Positions 8,594 through 18,063 of a DNA stretch of 64,000 nucleotides are shown in pieces; positions within the stretch are counted from its first letter, which is position 1, and every line of letters starts with the position of its first letter. A model generated the notes under the pieces. It did not search any database, was not told where the DNA came from, and saw nothing but the letters and a program-made list of their open reading frames with translations. The translations under genes were made by a program, and so were the position numbers. The DNA is from Nitrospirota bacterium (GTDB lineage: Bacteria > Nitrospirota > 9FT-COMBO-42-15 > HDB-SIOI813): NCBI GenBank assembly GCA_020851375.1, contig JADZCV010000008.1:1-64000 (forward strand), given 5' to 3'.

Positions 8594-9559
8594 TTATTGC
8601 TTCTTCACGTCTACCAAGCACCGCACCAGATGTCCGCCTCCGGCATCAAGTAGGTCAGGTTCGTCTTTCCTGCACTTGTCAATTACATACTTGCAGCGCG
8701 GATTGAACATGCATCCTTCCGGAAGGTCTGAGAGCCGTGGGACACTTCCCTCGATGGTCTGAAGCCTCTTCTTTTTCTCTTCACCCCTCGGTATTGACTG
8801 GAGCAGCCCTATGGTATAGGGATGAAGGGGGGAGGCAAAGAGCTCTGCAGTGTTTGCGTACTCCACTATCTTACCGGCGTACATGATTGCCACGTCGTCA
8901 GCCATCTCTGCAATCACTCCCAGGTCATGTGAGATCAGGATCAACGCCGTCCTGCTTGTTTCAATAAGCTCTCTTAGCAATCTCAATATCTGGGCCTGGA
9001 TCGTAACGTCAAGGGCTGTGGTTGGTTCATCCGCAATGATGAGAGACGGCTCGCAGGAGATTGCCATGGCAATCATTACCCGCTGTTTCATCCCGCCGCT
9101 CATTTGATGGGGATACTCCCTTATCCTCCTTGAAGGGTCCGGAATCCCGACACGCTGAAGCAGGTATTGTGCCTTATTCATTGCCTCAGATCTCTTTAAG
9201 CCTTTGTGTACACGGAGGATCTCAGAGATCTGATTTCCTATGGTGAATACAGGGTTCAGGGAGGTCATGGGGTCCTGAAAGACCATTGCCAGCCGGTTTC
9301 CTCTCAGCTTCCGTATCTCTTCACTGTCGAGTCTTAATAGGTCGCGCCCGTCAAAGAATATTTCTCCGGCAATAATGCGGCCAGGCTGGGGTACGAGGCG
9401 CATTAAACTTAGCGCTGTAACACTCTTTCCGCACCCTGATTCACCGACAAGTCCAAGGACCCTGCCCTTGTCAATCTTAAAACTTACATCGTCCACAGCC
9501 CTGATCACGCCTTCAGGGGTGGAAAAGTGGGTCTTGAGATTGTTTACGGAAAGTAGCAT
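8594..9559 (-). CDS. oppD: Oligopeptide/dipeptide ABC transporter ATP-binding protein (OppD/DppD type)
   Basis: This is the partner ATPase of OppF, 321 residues. Walker A is GESGCGKSV (about 38-46), the signature is [13 protein letters not shown], and Walker B is LIIADEP. The C-terminal extension holds [14 protein letters not shown], the OppD/DppD cysteine motif. The two half-ATPases would pair on a membrane permease dimer that is not encoded here. The gene lies downstream of the TPR gene on the same strand with 10 bp between them, so all three are probably one transcript. Confidence 0.93.
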   Translation of the reverse strand: MLLSVNNLKTHFSTPEGVIRAVDDVSFKIDKGRVLGLVGESGCGKSVTALSLMRLVPQPGRIIAGEIFFDGRDLLRLDSEEIRKLRGNRLAMVFQDPMTSLNPVFTIGNQISEILRVHKGLKRSEAMNKAQYLLQRVGIPDPSRRIREYPHQMSGGMKQRVMIAMAISCEPSLIIADEPTTALDVTIQAQILRLLRELIETSRTALILISHDLGVIAEMADDVAIMYAGKIVEYANTAELFASPLHPYTIGLLQSIPRGEEKKKRLQTIEGSVPRLSDLPEGCMFNPRCKYVIDKCRKDEPDLLDAGGGHLVRCLVDVKKQ

Positions 9560-9569
9560 TTAGGCAGCA

Positions 9570-10280
9570 TTAAGGTCTGGCACTTGATACAATAGATATG
9601 TATACCTTTGCATCCCTGTTATCAGGATCTACAACAAGCGCATTCTTCCATTCTTTCAGCGCTAGGTCTACAAATCCCATCATGTAGTATGTTATGCCAA
9701 GGTTTATGACTGCCGGCAGGTGCCTATGGTTGATTTCAATGGCCTTCTGAAAGGTCTCGATTGCGTTCTCAAATTCACCATTGTCCCTGTATGTGGTGCC
9801 GAGCTGGGTGATTATGTCAGCAAACCAGGGCCTGAGTTTTAATGCCTTTTTAAATTCTCCGATCGCCTCTTTATATCTCCCAAGACCATAATACTGGCTG
9901 CCAAGCTGTGCGTGCTCATTTGCCAGTCTGCCTTCAACATAGGGATCTCTAATCTTTCTTGTTTTTGAGACTGTCTTTACTGCCATCTGAAATATCCTGC
10001 CTGCCTCTTCATATTTCCCCAGCTCATTATAAACAATAGAGAGGTTGAGGGCCGCTTCTGTGTATGATGGGTTAATTTTAAGGGCCTGTTCAAAGCTTGT
10101 TATTGCACTCTGAAAAATGCCCTTTTGATGATAGATGATACCCACCTTGTTATGCACATCAGCAAATCTGCCGGGATTGTCCCTGGTGAGTTCAAGGAAG
10201 CATTTCAAGGCATCATTGATTTTACCCTGATCAAAGCAGGTTTTCCCCTGCTCATATATCTCCTGCTGCTCCTGTGTCAT
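9570..10280 (-). CDS. Tetratricopeptide repeat protein
   Basis: The product is 236 residues with no signal peptide, built almost entirely of TPR units. Recognisable helix pairs include GIIYHQKGIFQSAITSFEQA, LGSQYYGLGRYKEAIGEFKK and LGTTYRDNGEFENAIETFQK, giving about five or six repeats. TPR arrays are protein-interaction scaffolds, and the partner is unknown. A TTGACA (10311-10316) and TAACCT (10288-10293) pair with a 17-bp spacer on the minus strand places transcription start within 1-2 nt of the ATG. No Shine-Dalgarno sequence is present, so the mRNA may be leaderless. Confidence 0.9.
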   Translation of the reverse strand: MTQEQQEIYEQGKTCFDQGKINDALKCFLELTRDNPGRFADVHNKVGIIYHQKGIFQSAITSFEQALKINPSYTEAALNLSIVYNELGKYEEAGRIFQMAVKTVSKTRKIRDPYVEGRLANEHAQLGSQYYGLGRYKEAIGEFKKALKLRPWFADIITQLGTTYRDNGEFENAIETFQKAIEINHRHLPAVINLGITYYMMGFVDLALKEWKNALVVDPDNRDAKVYISIVSSARP

Positions 10281-10459
10281 TGATGGTAGGTTACTCTAAA
10301 TGTTGAATAGTGTCAATATATTGAAGCAGTGTGATGGAGAAGATGTAACTGATTCACAGCACTATTACAAGTCGAATAGATTTTCCATTAGGCAGCAGGG
10401 GTATTTGTAAAGTATATAGAAACATTGTTTATCTCAAATTATTGTGATAAAAGACTTAC

Positions 10460-11089
10460 ATGGTCTTTGCCGGTCTTACAGGGGGAATAGCAACAGGGAA
10501 GAGTCTGGTTTCAGAGATGTTCCGGTCTCTTGGAGCCTTTATAATAGATGCGGATTTGATTGCCCGTGAGATTGTCCGGCCCGGTCTTCCTGCCTGGAAG
10601 GCTATTGTGGAGGCCTTTGGCAGTGAAGTACTGCTGAAGGATGGCAATATAAACAGGTCAGTGCTCGGCAGTATTGTCTTTCAGGATTTTTCAAAAAGAA
10701 GCATACTGAATTCCATCATGCATCCGGGGATATTGAAAGAGGCTGCCAAAATGAGAAAAGTTATCGGGGAGGATCACCCGTTTGCCGTTGTTATTTTTGA
10801 TGCAGCCCTTCTGATTGAATCAGGCGCCTATGAAATGGTTGATCTTGTAATTCTTGTATATGTAAATGAAGAATTGCAGATAAACAGGCTGATCAACAGG
10901 GACGGCCTGACAAGAGAAGAGGCAATGGACAGGATAAATGCACAGATGCCGGTTGAAGAAAAGAAGGAATATGCTGATTACGTCATTGACACATCATCAT
11001 CACAAAGAGATGTAATTGAAAAGCAGGTCAGGTATGTATATGAGATATTAAAAACCCTGTCTGTCAAAGACAAGGGCGCCGTTAATTGA
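10460..11089 (+). CDS. coaE: Dephospho-CoA kinase CoaE
   Basis: CoaE phosphorylates dephospho-CoA in the last step of coenzyme A synthesis. The 209-residue protein begins with the P-loop GLTGGIATGKS and the CoaE-typical IIDADLIAREI near residue 30, and the lid region LINRDGLTREEA is present. ATG 10460 is preceded by no ribosome site. TTGTTT (10425-10430) and TAAAAG (10448-10453) would start transcription at about 10460, suggesting a leaderless mRNA. A promoter for galU overlaps the end of the gene. Confidence 0.95.
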   Translation: MVFAGLTGGIATGKSLVSEMFRSLGAFIIDADLIAREIVRPGLPAWKAIVEAFGSEVLLKDGNINRSVLGSIVFQDFSKRSILNSIMHPGILKEAAKMRKVIGEDHPFAVVIFDAALLIESGAYEMVDLVILVYVNEELQINRLINRDGLTREEAMDRINAQMPVEEKKEYADYVIDTSSSQRDVIEKQVRYVYEILKTLSVKDKGAVN

Positions 11090-11114
11090 CTTTTACACCG
11101 CTTTTTTGTAACAT
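11086..11114 (+). promoter_or_regulatory. Predicted sigma70-type promoter of galU
   Basis: TTGACT at 11086-11091 and TAACAT at 11109-11114 are separated by 17 bp. Transcription would begin near 11121, giving a leader of about 32 nt before the galU ATG with a CTGGAG ribosome site. The -35 box overlaps the coaE stop codon. Confidence 0.55.
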
Positions 11115-11152
11115 GAAAAACCGTAAAATATAACCTGGAGTAGTGTGCATAT

Positions 11153-12025
11153 ATGGCTTTACGCCCTGTAACAAAGGCGCTTTTTCCTGCAGCGGGATTG
11201 GGTACGAGGTTTTTACCGGCTACAAAGGCATCTCCGAAGGAGATGCTGCCTCTTGTTGACAAGCCGCTGATCCAGTATGTTGTAGAGGAGGCAATAGCCT
11301 CAGGTATTGAAGATATTGTCATGATAACAGGCCGCGGGAAGCGTGCCATTGAAGACCATTTTGATATATCCTATGAGCTTGAGGATGTCCTTAAGGGAAA
11401 GGGGAATAAAAAATTACTGGCTGAGATACAGAAGATATCAAATATGGTGGACATATTCTATGTACGGCAAAAGGAGGCTTTAGGCCTTGGTCATGCCATT
11501 CTATGCGCAAAAAACCTCGTCAGGGATGAACCATTCGCAGTTCTCCTTGGTGATGACATAATAGATGCGGAAGTCCCTGCCCTGAAGCAGATGCTTGAGG
11601 TTTATAACACTTACAGCGCCAGCGTTATTGCCGTGCAGGAAGTTGATAGAAGTCAGGTGTCGAATTATGGTATAATAAAGGCCGTACCTGTTGCAGAAGG
11701 CGTCTATAAGATATATGATATGGTGGAGAAGCCTGATATTGAAGACGCCCCTTCCAATCTTGCCATAATTGGAAGATATATACTTACTCCGGATATAATA
11801 GAGCTACTCGAGAAAACAAGGCCCGGAAGAGGAAAGGAAATACAGCTTACTGATGCCCTGAGGGAGCTTGCGAAGACGAGGCCTGTTTACGGTTATAAGT
11901 TTCAGGGAAAGAGATACGATGCAGGCGACAAGCTGGGATTTCTCCAGGCAACAGTGGAGATCGCTCTTAAGAATAAAGAATTCGGGGATAAATTCAGAAG
12001 CTATTTGAAGAAGTTAAAATTGTAA
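11153..12025 (+). CDS. galU: UTP-glucose-1-phosphate uridylyltransferase GalU
   Basis: GalU makes UDP-glucose from UTP and glucose-1-phosphate, supplying sugar donors for envelope polysaccharides and possibly for the glycosylglycerate island further on. The 290-residue protein has the nucleotidyltransferase signature GLGTRFLPATKASPKEMLP near residues 13-31, followed by VDKPLIQYVVEE, VLLGDDI with the metal Asp, and VEKP in the sugar site. The length matches bacterial GalU. A promoter lies 40-70 bp upstream, and lon follows after 16 bp. Confidence 0.95.
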   Translation: MALRPVTKALFPAAGLGTRFLPATKASPKEMLPLVDKPLIQYVVEEAIASGIEDIVMITGRGKRAIEDHFDISYELEDVLKGKGNKKLLAEIQKISNMVDIFYVRQKEALGLGHAILCAKNLVRDEPFAVLLGDDIIDAEVPALKQMLEVYNTYSASVIAVQEVDRSQVSNYGIIKAVPVAEGVYKIYDMVEKPDIEDAPSNLAIIGRYILTPDIIELLEKTRPGRGKEIQLTDALRELAKTRPVYGYKFQGKRYDAGDKLGFLQATVEIALKNKEFGDKFRSYLKKLKL

Positions 12026-12041
12026 AAAGGAGGCCATTAAA

Positions 12042-14516
12042 GTGGCAGAAACCATAGAACAGGATTTTGGGCAGATAGAAATACCAAATAAATTACCACT
12101 CCTTCCTGTAAGGGACATCGTTATATTTCCATATATGCTGCTTCCCCTTTTTGTGGGCCGTGAAATGTCTATAAAGGCGATTGAGGCAGCCCTTGCATCA
12201 AACCGCCTTATATACCTTGTGGCACAAAAGGTTCTGGAAGTGGAAAATCCTACACCTCAGGATATTTACAAGGTTGGCACTGTTGGCCTGATAACGAGGA
12301 TGCTCAAGCTGCCGGATGGCAGGATCAAGATCCTTGTTCAGGGGATTGCAAAGGCAAAGACAGTCAAGTACATCCAGACAGAGCCTTACTACAATGTTGA
12401 GATAGACAAGCTGCAGGAGCCAAAGAATGTGCAGGTGACGCTCGAAGTTGAGGCGCTTATGCGAAATGTCAAGGAGCAGCTTGAAAAGATGGTTACACTC
12501 GGTAAAGTGCTCCTCCCTGACATTATGGTGATTATTGAGAATATTGAGGATCCTGGACGCCTGTCTGACATTATTACCTCCAACCTTGGTCTAAAAGTCG
12601 AAATGGCGCAGGAGGTACTGGAGATTAATCACCCTGTGCAGAGATTAAAGAAGGTCAGTGAGATCCTTACCAAAGAGCTTGATGTGCTCATGATGCAGCA
12701 GAAGATACAGGCTGAGGCAAAGGGGGAGATTGACAAGACTCAGCGTGAGTATTACTTAAGGGAGCAGCTAAAGGCCATACAGAAAGAACTCGGAGACATG
12801 GATGAAAGGCAGGAAGAGGTTAATGAGTTCAGGAAAAGGATAGATGAGGCAAAGATGCCTGAGAAGGTGCTGAAGGAGGTGGAAAAGCAGTTAAAACGGC
12901 TTGAGAAGATGCACCCTGACAGCGCTGAGGCGTCAACAGTGCGTACTTATCTCGAGTGGATGGTTGAAATTCCCTGGAGCAAGGGAACAACTGATAATCT
13001 TGATATTAAGGCAGCTTCAAAGGTGCTGAATGAAGACCACTATGACCTTGAAAAGGTTAAGGAACGCATCCTTGAGTATCTCAGTGTCAGAAAGCTTAAA
13101 GAAAAGATGAAAGGGCCGATTCTCTGTTTCTGCGGTCCTCCGGGTGTTGGAAAGACCTCTCTTGGAAAGTCTATTGCCAGGGCGCTTGGAAGGGAGTTTG
13201 TAAGGGTATCCCTTGGCGGCATAAGGGATGAGGCAGAGATCAGGGGGCACCGCAGGACATATGTAGGTGCGCTCCCGGGAAGGATAATCCAGGGTATAAA
13301 ACAGGCTGGGACAAACAACCCGGTGTTTATGATGGATGAGATAGACAAGGTGGGTATGGATTTCAGAGGCGACCCGTCTGCAGCCCTGCTTGAGGTGCTT
13401 GATCCGGAACAGAATAATGCATTCAGTGACCACTACCTTGGGGTTCCTTTTGATCTGTCCAATGTAATGTTTATTACAACGGCCAATCTGATTGATCCGA
13501 TACTGCCGCCTCTTAAAGACAGGATGGAGATCATTAACCTTTCAGGTTATACGGAAGAGGAAAAGCTCGGGATTGCAAGGAACTATCTTATCCCGCGTCA
13601 GCTTGAAGAGCATGGGATCAAAGAAGATGATGCACTTATCTCAGTTGAAACACTTAAGCGCATTATCGGAGAATATACAAGGGAGGCAGGGGTAAGGAAC
13701 CTTGAACGTGAGATTGCCAATGTTTTTCGTAAGGTCGCAAAGCAGATTGCAGAAGGCAAGGTAAAGACATACAGGATTACCCCCAATAACCTCCATAAAT
13801 ATCTCGGGGCGCCCCGGCATTTGCCGGAGACAGAGCAGGAAAAGGATACAGTAGGTGTTTCTACAGGTCTTGCCTGGACTGAGACCGGAGGGGACATAAT
13901 TTACATTGAAGCTACAATTATGAAGGGGAAAGGGACGCTTACGCTGACCGGTCAGCTTGGTGATGTGATGAAGGAGTCTGCACAGGCAGCCCTGAGCTAT
14001 ATCAGATCGCGGTCACAGCATCTTGGCATTAATGTGAATATGTTCAACAGGCATGACATACATATTCATGTGCCGGCCGGGGCTATTCCAAAAGACGGGC
14101 CTTCTGCAGGCATTACAATGGCAACGGCAATAGCCTCTATCTTTATGAATAAGGCGGTAAATCACAAGGTAGCGATGACAGGTGAGGTTACCCTGCAGGG
14201 AAGGGTGCTGCCGATAGGCGGACTAAAAGAGAAGATCCTTGCAGCAAAGAGGGCAGGTATAAGAGAAGTCATATTGCCAAAAAAGAATGAAAAGGATCTT
14301 GATGAGATCCCCAAAAATATACGCAGGGATATGCAGTTTCATTTAGCGGATAAGATGGATGATGTACTGCCTGTCGCGCTGAAGGGGTTGAAGCCCGCGG
14401 CCGGACAAAAGCAGAATGCAAAGAAAAAAAGGTCTGCACCACCTGCACAGGGTGTTTCCCGGAAGACATCAAAAAAGGCATCAAAAAAACCGTCCAAGAA
14501 AGCAACTAAGCGTTAA
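12042..14516 (+). CDS. lon: ATP-dependent protease Lon with a long basic tail
   Basis: Lon degrades damaged and regulatory proteins. The 824-residue protein has the N-terminal substrate domain (about 15-210), a coiled region, the AAA+ module with Walker [10 protein letters not shown] (near 365) and Walker B FMMDEID (near 430), and the protease domain with catalytic Ser in DGPSAGI (near 687) and Lys in GGLKEK (near 729). GTG 12042 is the start, chosen because AAAGGAGG lies 10 bp upstream. The last 40 or so residues form an unusual Lys/Ser/Ala-rich tail with repeats such as [14 protein letters not shown]. This resembles histone H1-like DNA-binding tails and is not standard in Lon. Confidence 0.97.
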   Translation: MAETIEQDFGQIEIPNKLPLLPVRDIVIFPYMLLPLFVGREMSIKAIEAALASNRLIYLVAQKVLEVENPTPQDIYKVGTVGLITRMLKLPDGRIKILVQGIAKAKTVKYIQTEPYYNVEIDKLQEPKNVQVTLEVEALMRNVKEQLEKMVTLGKVLLPDIMVIIENIEDPGRLSDIITSNLGLKVEMAQEVLEINHPVQRLKKVSEILTKELDVLMMQQKIQAEAKGEIDKTQREYYLREQLKAIQKELGDMDERQEEVNEFRKRIDEAKMPEKVLKEVEKQLKRLEKMHPDSAEASTVRTYLEWMVEIPWSKGTTDNLDIKAASKVLNEDHYDLEKVKERILEYLSVRKLKEKMKGPILCFCGPPGVGKTSLGKSIARALGREFVRVSLGGIRDEAEIRGHRRTYVGALPGRIIQGIKQAGTNNPVFMMDEIDKVGMDFRGDPSAALLEVLDPEQNNAFSDHYLGVPFDLSNVMFITTANLIDPILPPLKDRMEIINLSGYTEEEKLGIARNYLIPRQLEEHGIKEDDALISVETLKRIIGEYTREAGVRNLEREIANVFRKVAKQIAEGKVKTYRITPNNLHKYLGAPRHLPETEQEKDTVGVSTGLAWTETGGDIIYIEATIMKGKGTLTLTGQLGDVMKESAQAALSYIRSRSQHLGINVNMFNRHDIHIHVPAGAIPKDGPSAGITMATAIASIFMNKAVNHKVAMTGEVTLQGRVLPIGGLKEKILAAKRAGIREVILPKKNEKDLDEIPKNIRRDMQFHLADKMDDVLPVALKGLKPAAGQKQNAKKKRSAPPAQGVSRKTSKKASKKPSKKATKR

Positions 14517-14523
14517 ATGTATA

Positions 14524-15570
14524 ATGTACATAGAGCAACTTGGTGAAGCAGGACTTATACGGCGAATCAGGCAGAAAATACCGGTTAATGACCCCTCGAT
14601 AGCCGTTGGGATTGGTGATGATGCGGCAATTATCAATCCCTCAAAAAGGGCTTTGCTTTTTTCCACAGATACTATCAAAGAGGGTATCCATTTTTCAAGG
14701 AAGTATTTCTCATTTTATGATATAGGATGGAAGTCTGTTGCAGTTTCAATTAGTGATATTGCGGCAATGGGAGGTCTGCCTAAATATCTCTTGCTTTCAA
14801 TAGCGGTTCCGGAAAAGACGCCTGTAAAAGATATTGATGAATTGCTGGACGGGATTGCTGATATTTCATCAGAATATAAGGTGTCCGTCGTGGGGGGTAA
14901 TCTGTCCGGGTCGAAGAGTGGAATAACAATAGACACTACAATCGTGGGAGAGGTTTCCGGGGGAAGGTCTTTGCTCAGATCAGGGGCAGGTATTGGTGAT
15001 ATGATTTATGTTACTGGTTTTCCAGGGATGTCTGCGATAGGGTTTTCAATTTTAAAATCAGGGAAAAAGGGGACAGAATTGAATTCTGTCCCCAAGCGTG
15101 TTGGTGGCAGCAGGGCGTTTATTACCTCTCACCTGCGCCCTGTTCCAAGGGTATCAGCTGGACTTTTCTTCAGCAAAAGCAAATCAGTTACCGCAGCAAT
15201 AGATATCAGTGACGGACTGCTGGCTGACCTTGGACATATCTGTCAGCAAAGCAATGCAGGTGCGCGTATTTTCAGTAATCTGATTCCAGTACCTCATGTG
15301 CCTCGCATTATTGGAAAAAGTCTTGCAAGGGAGCCTTTATTTTATGCATTATACGGGGGGGAGGACTACGAACTGATGTTTACTGTCCGGCATGATTACA
15401 TTGCAAAATTTGAAACCTCATGCCGGCAAATGGAAATAGGATGTACTATGATAGGGGAAATAGTGCCGGCAGCGGAGGGGATAAGGATGGTTAACGAACA
15501 TGGTGAGGAGTTGCCTGTTGAGAATTATGGTTATGACCATTTTAAATCCGGAAGGAGAAGATTATGTTGA
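14524..15570 (+). CDS. thiL: Thiamine-monophosphate kinase ThiL with an in-frame palindrome insertion
   Basis: ThiL phosphorylates thiamine monophosphate to the active pyrophosphate cofactor. The protein is 348 residues, longer than the usual 310-330. GIGDDAAI near residue 30 and STDTIKEGIHF near residue 60 bind metal and substrate, and IDISDGLLADLG is the later family motif. Between the conserved SGK and the TSHLRPVPR block lies an extra segment containing GTELNSVPK, encoded by a perfect 25-bp palindrome (15069-15093) of the repeat type seen between genes. The frame is intact, so the enzyme probably tolerates it in a surface loop. Start ATG 14524 follows the lon stop by 7 bp. Confidence 0.95.
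   Translation: MYIEQLGEAGLIRRIRQKIPVNDPSIAVGIGDDAAIINPSKRALLFSTDTIKEGIHFSRKYFSFYDIGWKSVAVSISDIAAMGGLPKYLLLSIAVPEKTPVKDIDELLDGIADISSEYKVSVVGGNLSGSKSGITIDTTIVGEVSGGRSLLRSGAGIGDMIYVTGFPGMSAIGFSILKSGKKGTELNSVPKRVGGSRAFITSHLRPVPRVSAGLFFSKSKSVTAAIDISDGLLADLGHICQQSNAGARIFSNLIPVPHVPRIIGKSLAREPLFYALYGGEDYELMFTVRHDYIAKFETSCRQMEIGCTMIGEIVPAAEGIRMVNEHGEELPVENYGYDHFKSGRRRLC
15069..15093. repeat. 25-bp palindrome inside thiL (family B)
   Basis: Arms GGGGACAGAATT (15069-15080) and AATTCTGTCCCC (15082-15093) flank a single G. The GGGGACAG/CTGTCCCC word also forms the core of the family A repeats and is related to the GGGGACG hairpin at 41163-41190. It lies in the thiL coding frame and adds about nine codons. 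Confidence 0.85.
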
Positions 15571-16196
15571 AAAAGTTAACTCTGGTACTTATTTTTATTT
15601 TTGTAAGCACGATGGCATTTGCAACTGAAAACAAAGGCATACAGTTAGAAGGGGCTGCGGAATCCTACAATATTATTCCTGACAAAATGAGTTCACATGA
15701 AAAGGGTAAGGTCAGGATGATGATATTTTTTGATTTCTTCTGTCCGCACTGTCACCAGTTTGATTCTGTAGTGGTGCCTCTTTTGCAGCGTGAATATGGC
15801 GATAAGCTTAAAATTACTTCTATGGGGTATCCGATAATATATGAAGACTCTGTGATCCCGATAGAGGCGTACGAGCTGGCAAAGGCTGCAGGCAAGGGAG
15901 AGGAGATGAAGAGGGGCATATTTGATGCCATTTATTACCAGAGGAAAGATGGTGCAAGTCATGATGTCCTTGTTTCCATAGCAAAGTCTATAGGACTCAA
16001 TGCCGAAAAATTCCAGAAGGACCTCGAGGCGGGTGTAAAGAAAAAGGCGGTGCTCGAGGGACGTGAGCTTGCAAAGAGCTATGGGGCAAGGAGTACACCG
16101 ACTGTAATACTCGATGGTAATATTATTGTAAGAGACAATTCGCTTGCCAATATCAGTTCACTTATAAACAAGATATTGGAGGGTAAGATAAAGTGA
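15564..16196 (+). CDS. Periplasmic DsbA-like thiol-disulfide oxidoreductase
   Basis: The product is 210 residues with an N-terminal signal peptide (MLKKLTLVLIFIFVSTMAFA, cleaved near residue 20). The thioredoxin fold carries FFCPHCHQF: the CPHC active site is the classic DsbA pair, followed by a helical insert and the cis-proline loop STPTVI. It probably makes or rearranges disulfides in exported proteins. The start ATG overlaps thiL by 7 nt and its stop overlaps the next gene, which encodes an exported two-haem-motif protein. A role in keeping the haem-binding cysteines in the right redox state is plausible but inferred from context. Confidence 0.9.
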   Translation: MLKKLTLVLIFIFVSTMAFATENKGIQLEGAAESYNIIPDKMSSHEKGKVRMMIFFDFFCPHCHQFDSVVVPLLQREYGDKLKITSMGYPIIYEDSVIPIEAYELAKAAGKGEEMKRGIFDAIYYQRKDGASHDVLVSIAKSIGLNAEKFQKDLEAGVKKKAVLEGRELAKSYGARSTPTVILDGNIIVRDNSLANISSLINKILEGKIK

Positions 16197-16897
16197 AAAA
16201 ACGGCTTTCCCTTATAATTATTTTGCTCTTGTTTGCAGGCGACATTTCCTTTGCAGAAAATGGGCCCCGCATTAGCTTTACCAGTGATCATTATAATTTC
16301 GGGAATGTACTCCAGGGAAAGACAGTTGAGCATACATTTTTGTTTGAGAATAAGGGAACGGAAGACCTTTGGATCAAAGAGGTTACCACATCGTGTGGAT
16401 GTACAGCAGCCCTCGTAAGTTCCAATACAGTAAAGCCGGGAGAAAAGGGGGAGATCAGGGTTTCGTATGATTCACAGGGACGCGCCGGCAAGGTATCAAG
16501 GACAATAACAATCGTTTCCAATGACCCTGTCGAACCTGTTAAGGAGCTTGCGATAGAAGCAATAGTAGCGCCATCAATGCATACAACATTTAATGTTAAC
16601 GAATCATTATTCTCCGATAAATGCGGTGCGTGTCATTTTATACCTGCAGATCAGAAAAAGGGTAAAGACCTGTATGATGCAGTTTGTGCGTTTTGTCATG
16701 GACGGACTGCGCAGGGGCTCGATATGTTAAGGGAAATGGATACAGATGTCATGAATGAAAGGATAAGAGATGGTATTAAGGGGACAGAGATGCCGGCATG
16801 GATTAAGGAGCAGGGCGGCCCACTCGATGAAGGGCAAATAAGGTCTTTGAGTAATTATATAAAAGGGGTGCCGGATTTTTTACTTGACAAAAGATGA
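16193..16897 (+). CDS. Exported DUF1573 domain fused to a c-type cytochrome domain
   Basis: The product is 234 residues. After a signal peptide (about 1-21), residues 25-125 are a DUF1573 domain with FGNVLQG, the TSCGCT motif and PGEKGEI, typical of extracytoplasmic Ig-like modules. The C-terminal 90 residues contain two haem-binding motifs, CGACH and CAFCH, and EMPAW, which may give the distal Met ligand of a monohaem fold. The CGACH may therefore be a second haem site or a non-haem remnant. GTG 16193 overlaps the stop of the DsbA-like gene. Electron transfer linked to the neighbouring thiol protein is a reasonable inference. Confidence 0.88.
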   Translation: MKKRLSLIIILLLFAGDISFAENGPRISFTSDHYNFGNVLQGKTVEHTFLFENKGTEDLWIKEVTTSCGCTAALVSSNTVKPGEKGEIRVSYDSQGRAGKVSRTITIVSNDPVEPVKELAIEAIVAPSMHTTFNVNESLFSDKCGACHFIPADQKKGKDLYDAVCAFCHGRTAQGLDMLREMDTDVMNERIRDGIKGTEMPAWIKEQGGPLDEGQIRSLSNYIKGVPDFLLDKR

Positions 16898-16981
16898 CTT
16901 ATTATATAATTTTATCCTGATCACCTTTGGCAAATCATCAGTAGTATCAAGTCGTTGCATTAGTATCCCGATAGATAATTC

Positions 16982-18019
16982 ATGAGGAAAATACTTTACA
17001 TCATAATATTGTGTGTGTTGTCAATTCATCTACTATCCATTGACAGCAGGGCTGAACAGCAATACAGGGTAAAAAAGGGTGATACCCTTTATAAGATTGC
17101 AACGAGTTATGGTGTTTCAGTAAAACAGATTAAGCAGGCAAATGGATTTAAAGGTTCTATAATAAACCCTGGTGACCTTATAGTCGTCCCGGTAAAAACA
17201 TCTGTTAAGACCACAACGAATAACAATTCAGCCAGAAAGAAAGAAGTTGTTAATAAGAGTGACAAAGCTGTTGATAAAGTTGTTACTCACAAGGTTAAGA
17301 AGGGTGATACTCTTTACAGGATATCAAAGATCTATGGTGTCACTGTAAGTGATGTCAGGAAATTAAACAATCTCTCCGGCAGCGCATTAAAAATTGGCCA
17401 GAAACTGAAGGTGCGCGAGACGATTAAGGCCAATGATGAAGTGCCTGTAATAATTGAGGAACCTGTTGACCAGGGTGAAGTTGCAGAGGTTGCTAATGAG
17501 GTTAATCAGGAAGCATCCTCCCTGGAAGAGGGTGCGAAACCTTTAACTGATGTTTCCCCGGCAGACCAGGCAACCACTTCTGTAGCATCTGAATCAAATT
17601 GGTTTTCAAGAATAGTGGATACAGCTACGGATTATCTTGGAGTACCTTACAGATTTGGGGGTACGACCCTTAAAGGAATTGACTGCTCTGCATATGTCCA
17701 GATGGTATACAGCTATTTTAGTATTGAATTGCCAAGGACTGCGAGAGAGCAGTTCAAGGCAGGTGTCAGGGTATCATCCAAGAAAGAGTTGGAGATCGGA
17801 GATTTGATTTTTTTCAGGACCTACGCAAAATTTCCATCCCATGTTGGAATTTATATTGGGGGTGGGAAGATGATTCATGCATCCTCAAGGAATAAGAAAG
17901 TTACTGTATCAAGTATAAATGAACCATATTATGTAAAAAGATATATAGGAGCAGTAAGACTGCCTGATACTCCTTATTTAAGTCCCACCCAGGATTTTAC
18001 CCCGGTTTCTTCCAATTAA
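16982..18019 (+). CDS. Exported LysM-LysM-NlpC/P60 peptidoglycan hydrolase
   Basis: The product is 345 residues. A signal peptide ends near residue 24 (DSRAEQ). Two LysM domains follow, at about 27-70 (YRVKKGDTLYKIA) and 104-148 (HKVKKGDTLYRIS), then an acidic low-complexity linker. The NlpC/P60 endopeptidase domain is at about 210-330, with the catalytic Cys in GIDCSAYVQ and His in SHVGIYIGGG. Such enzymes cut peptide stems in the cell wall at sites chosen by LysM binding. It is a stand-alone gene. Confidence 0.95.
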   Translation: MRKILYIIILCVLSIHLLSIDSRAEQQYRVKKGDTLYKIATSYGVSVKQIKQANGFKGSIINPGDLIVVPVKTSVKTTTNNNSARKKEVVNKSDKAVDKVVTHKVKKGDTLYRISKIYGVTVSDVRKLNNLSGSALKIGQKLKVRETIKANDEVPVIIEEPVDQGEVAEVANEVNQEASSLEEGAKPLTDVSPADQATTSVASESNWFSRIVDTATDYLGVPYRFGGTTLKGIDCSAYVQMVYSYFSIELPRTAREQFKAGVRVSSKKELEIGDLIFFRTYAKFPSHVGIYIGGGKMIHASSRNKKVTVSSINEPYYVKRYIGAVRLPDTPYLSPTQDFTPVSSN

Positions 18020-18063
18020 CGTTGCTCTGCATGGTTGCCATAGCTGTCTGGAAATTATGAGGT

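Noticed and set aside
13017-13433. Minus-strand open frame inside lon
   Set aside because: It is antisense to the AAA+ domain of lon, and its composition follows lon codons read backwards.
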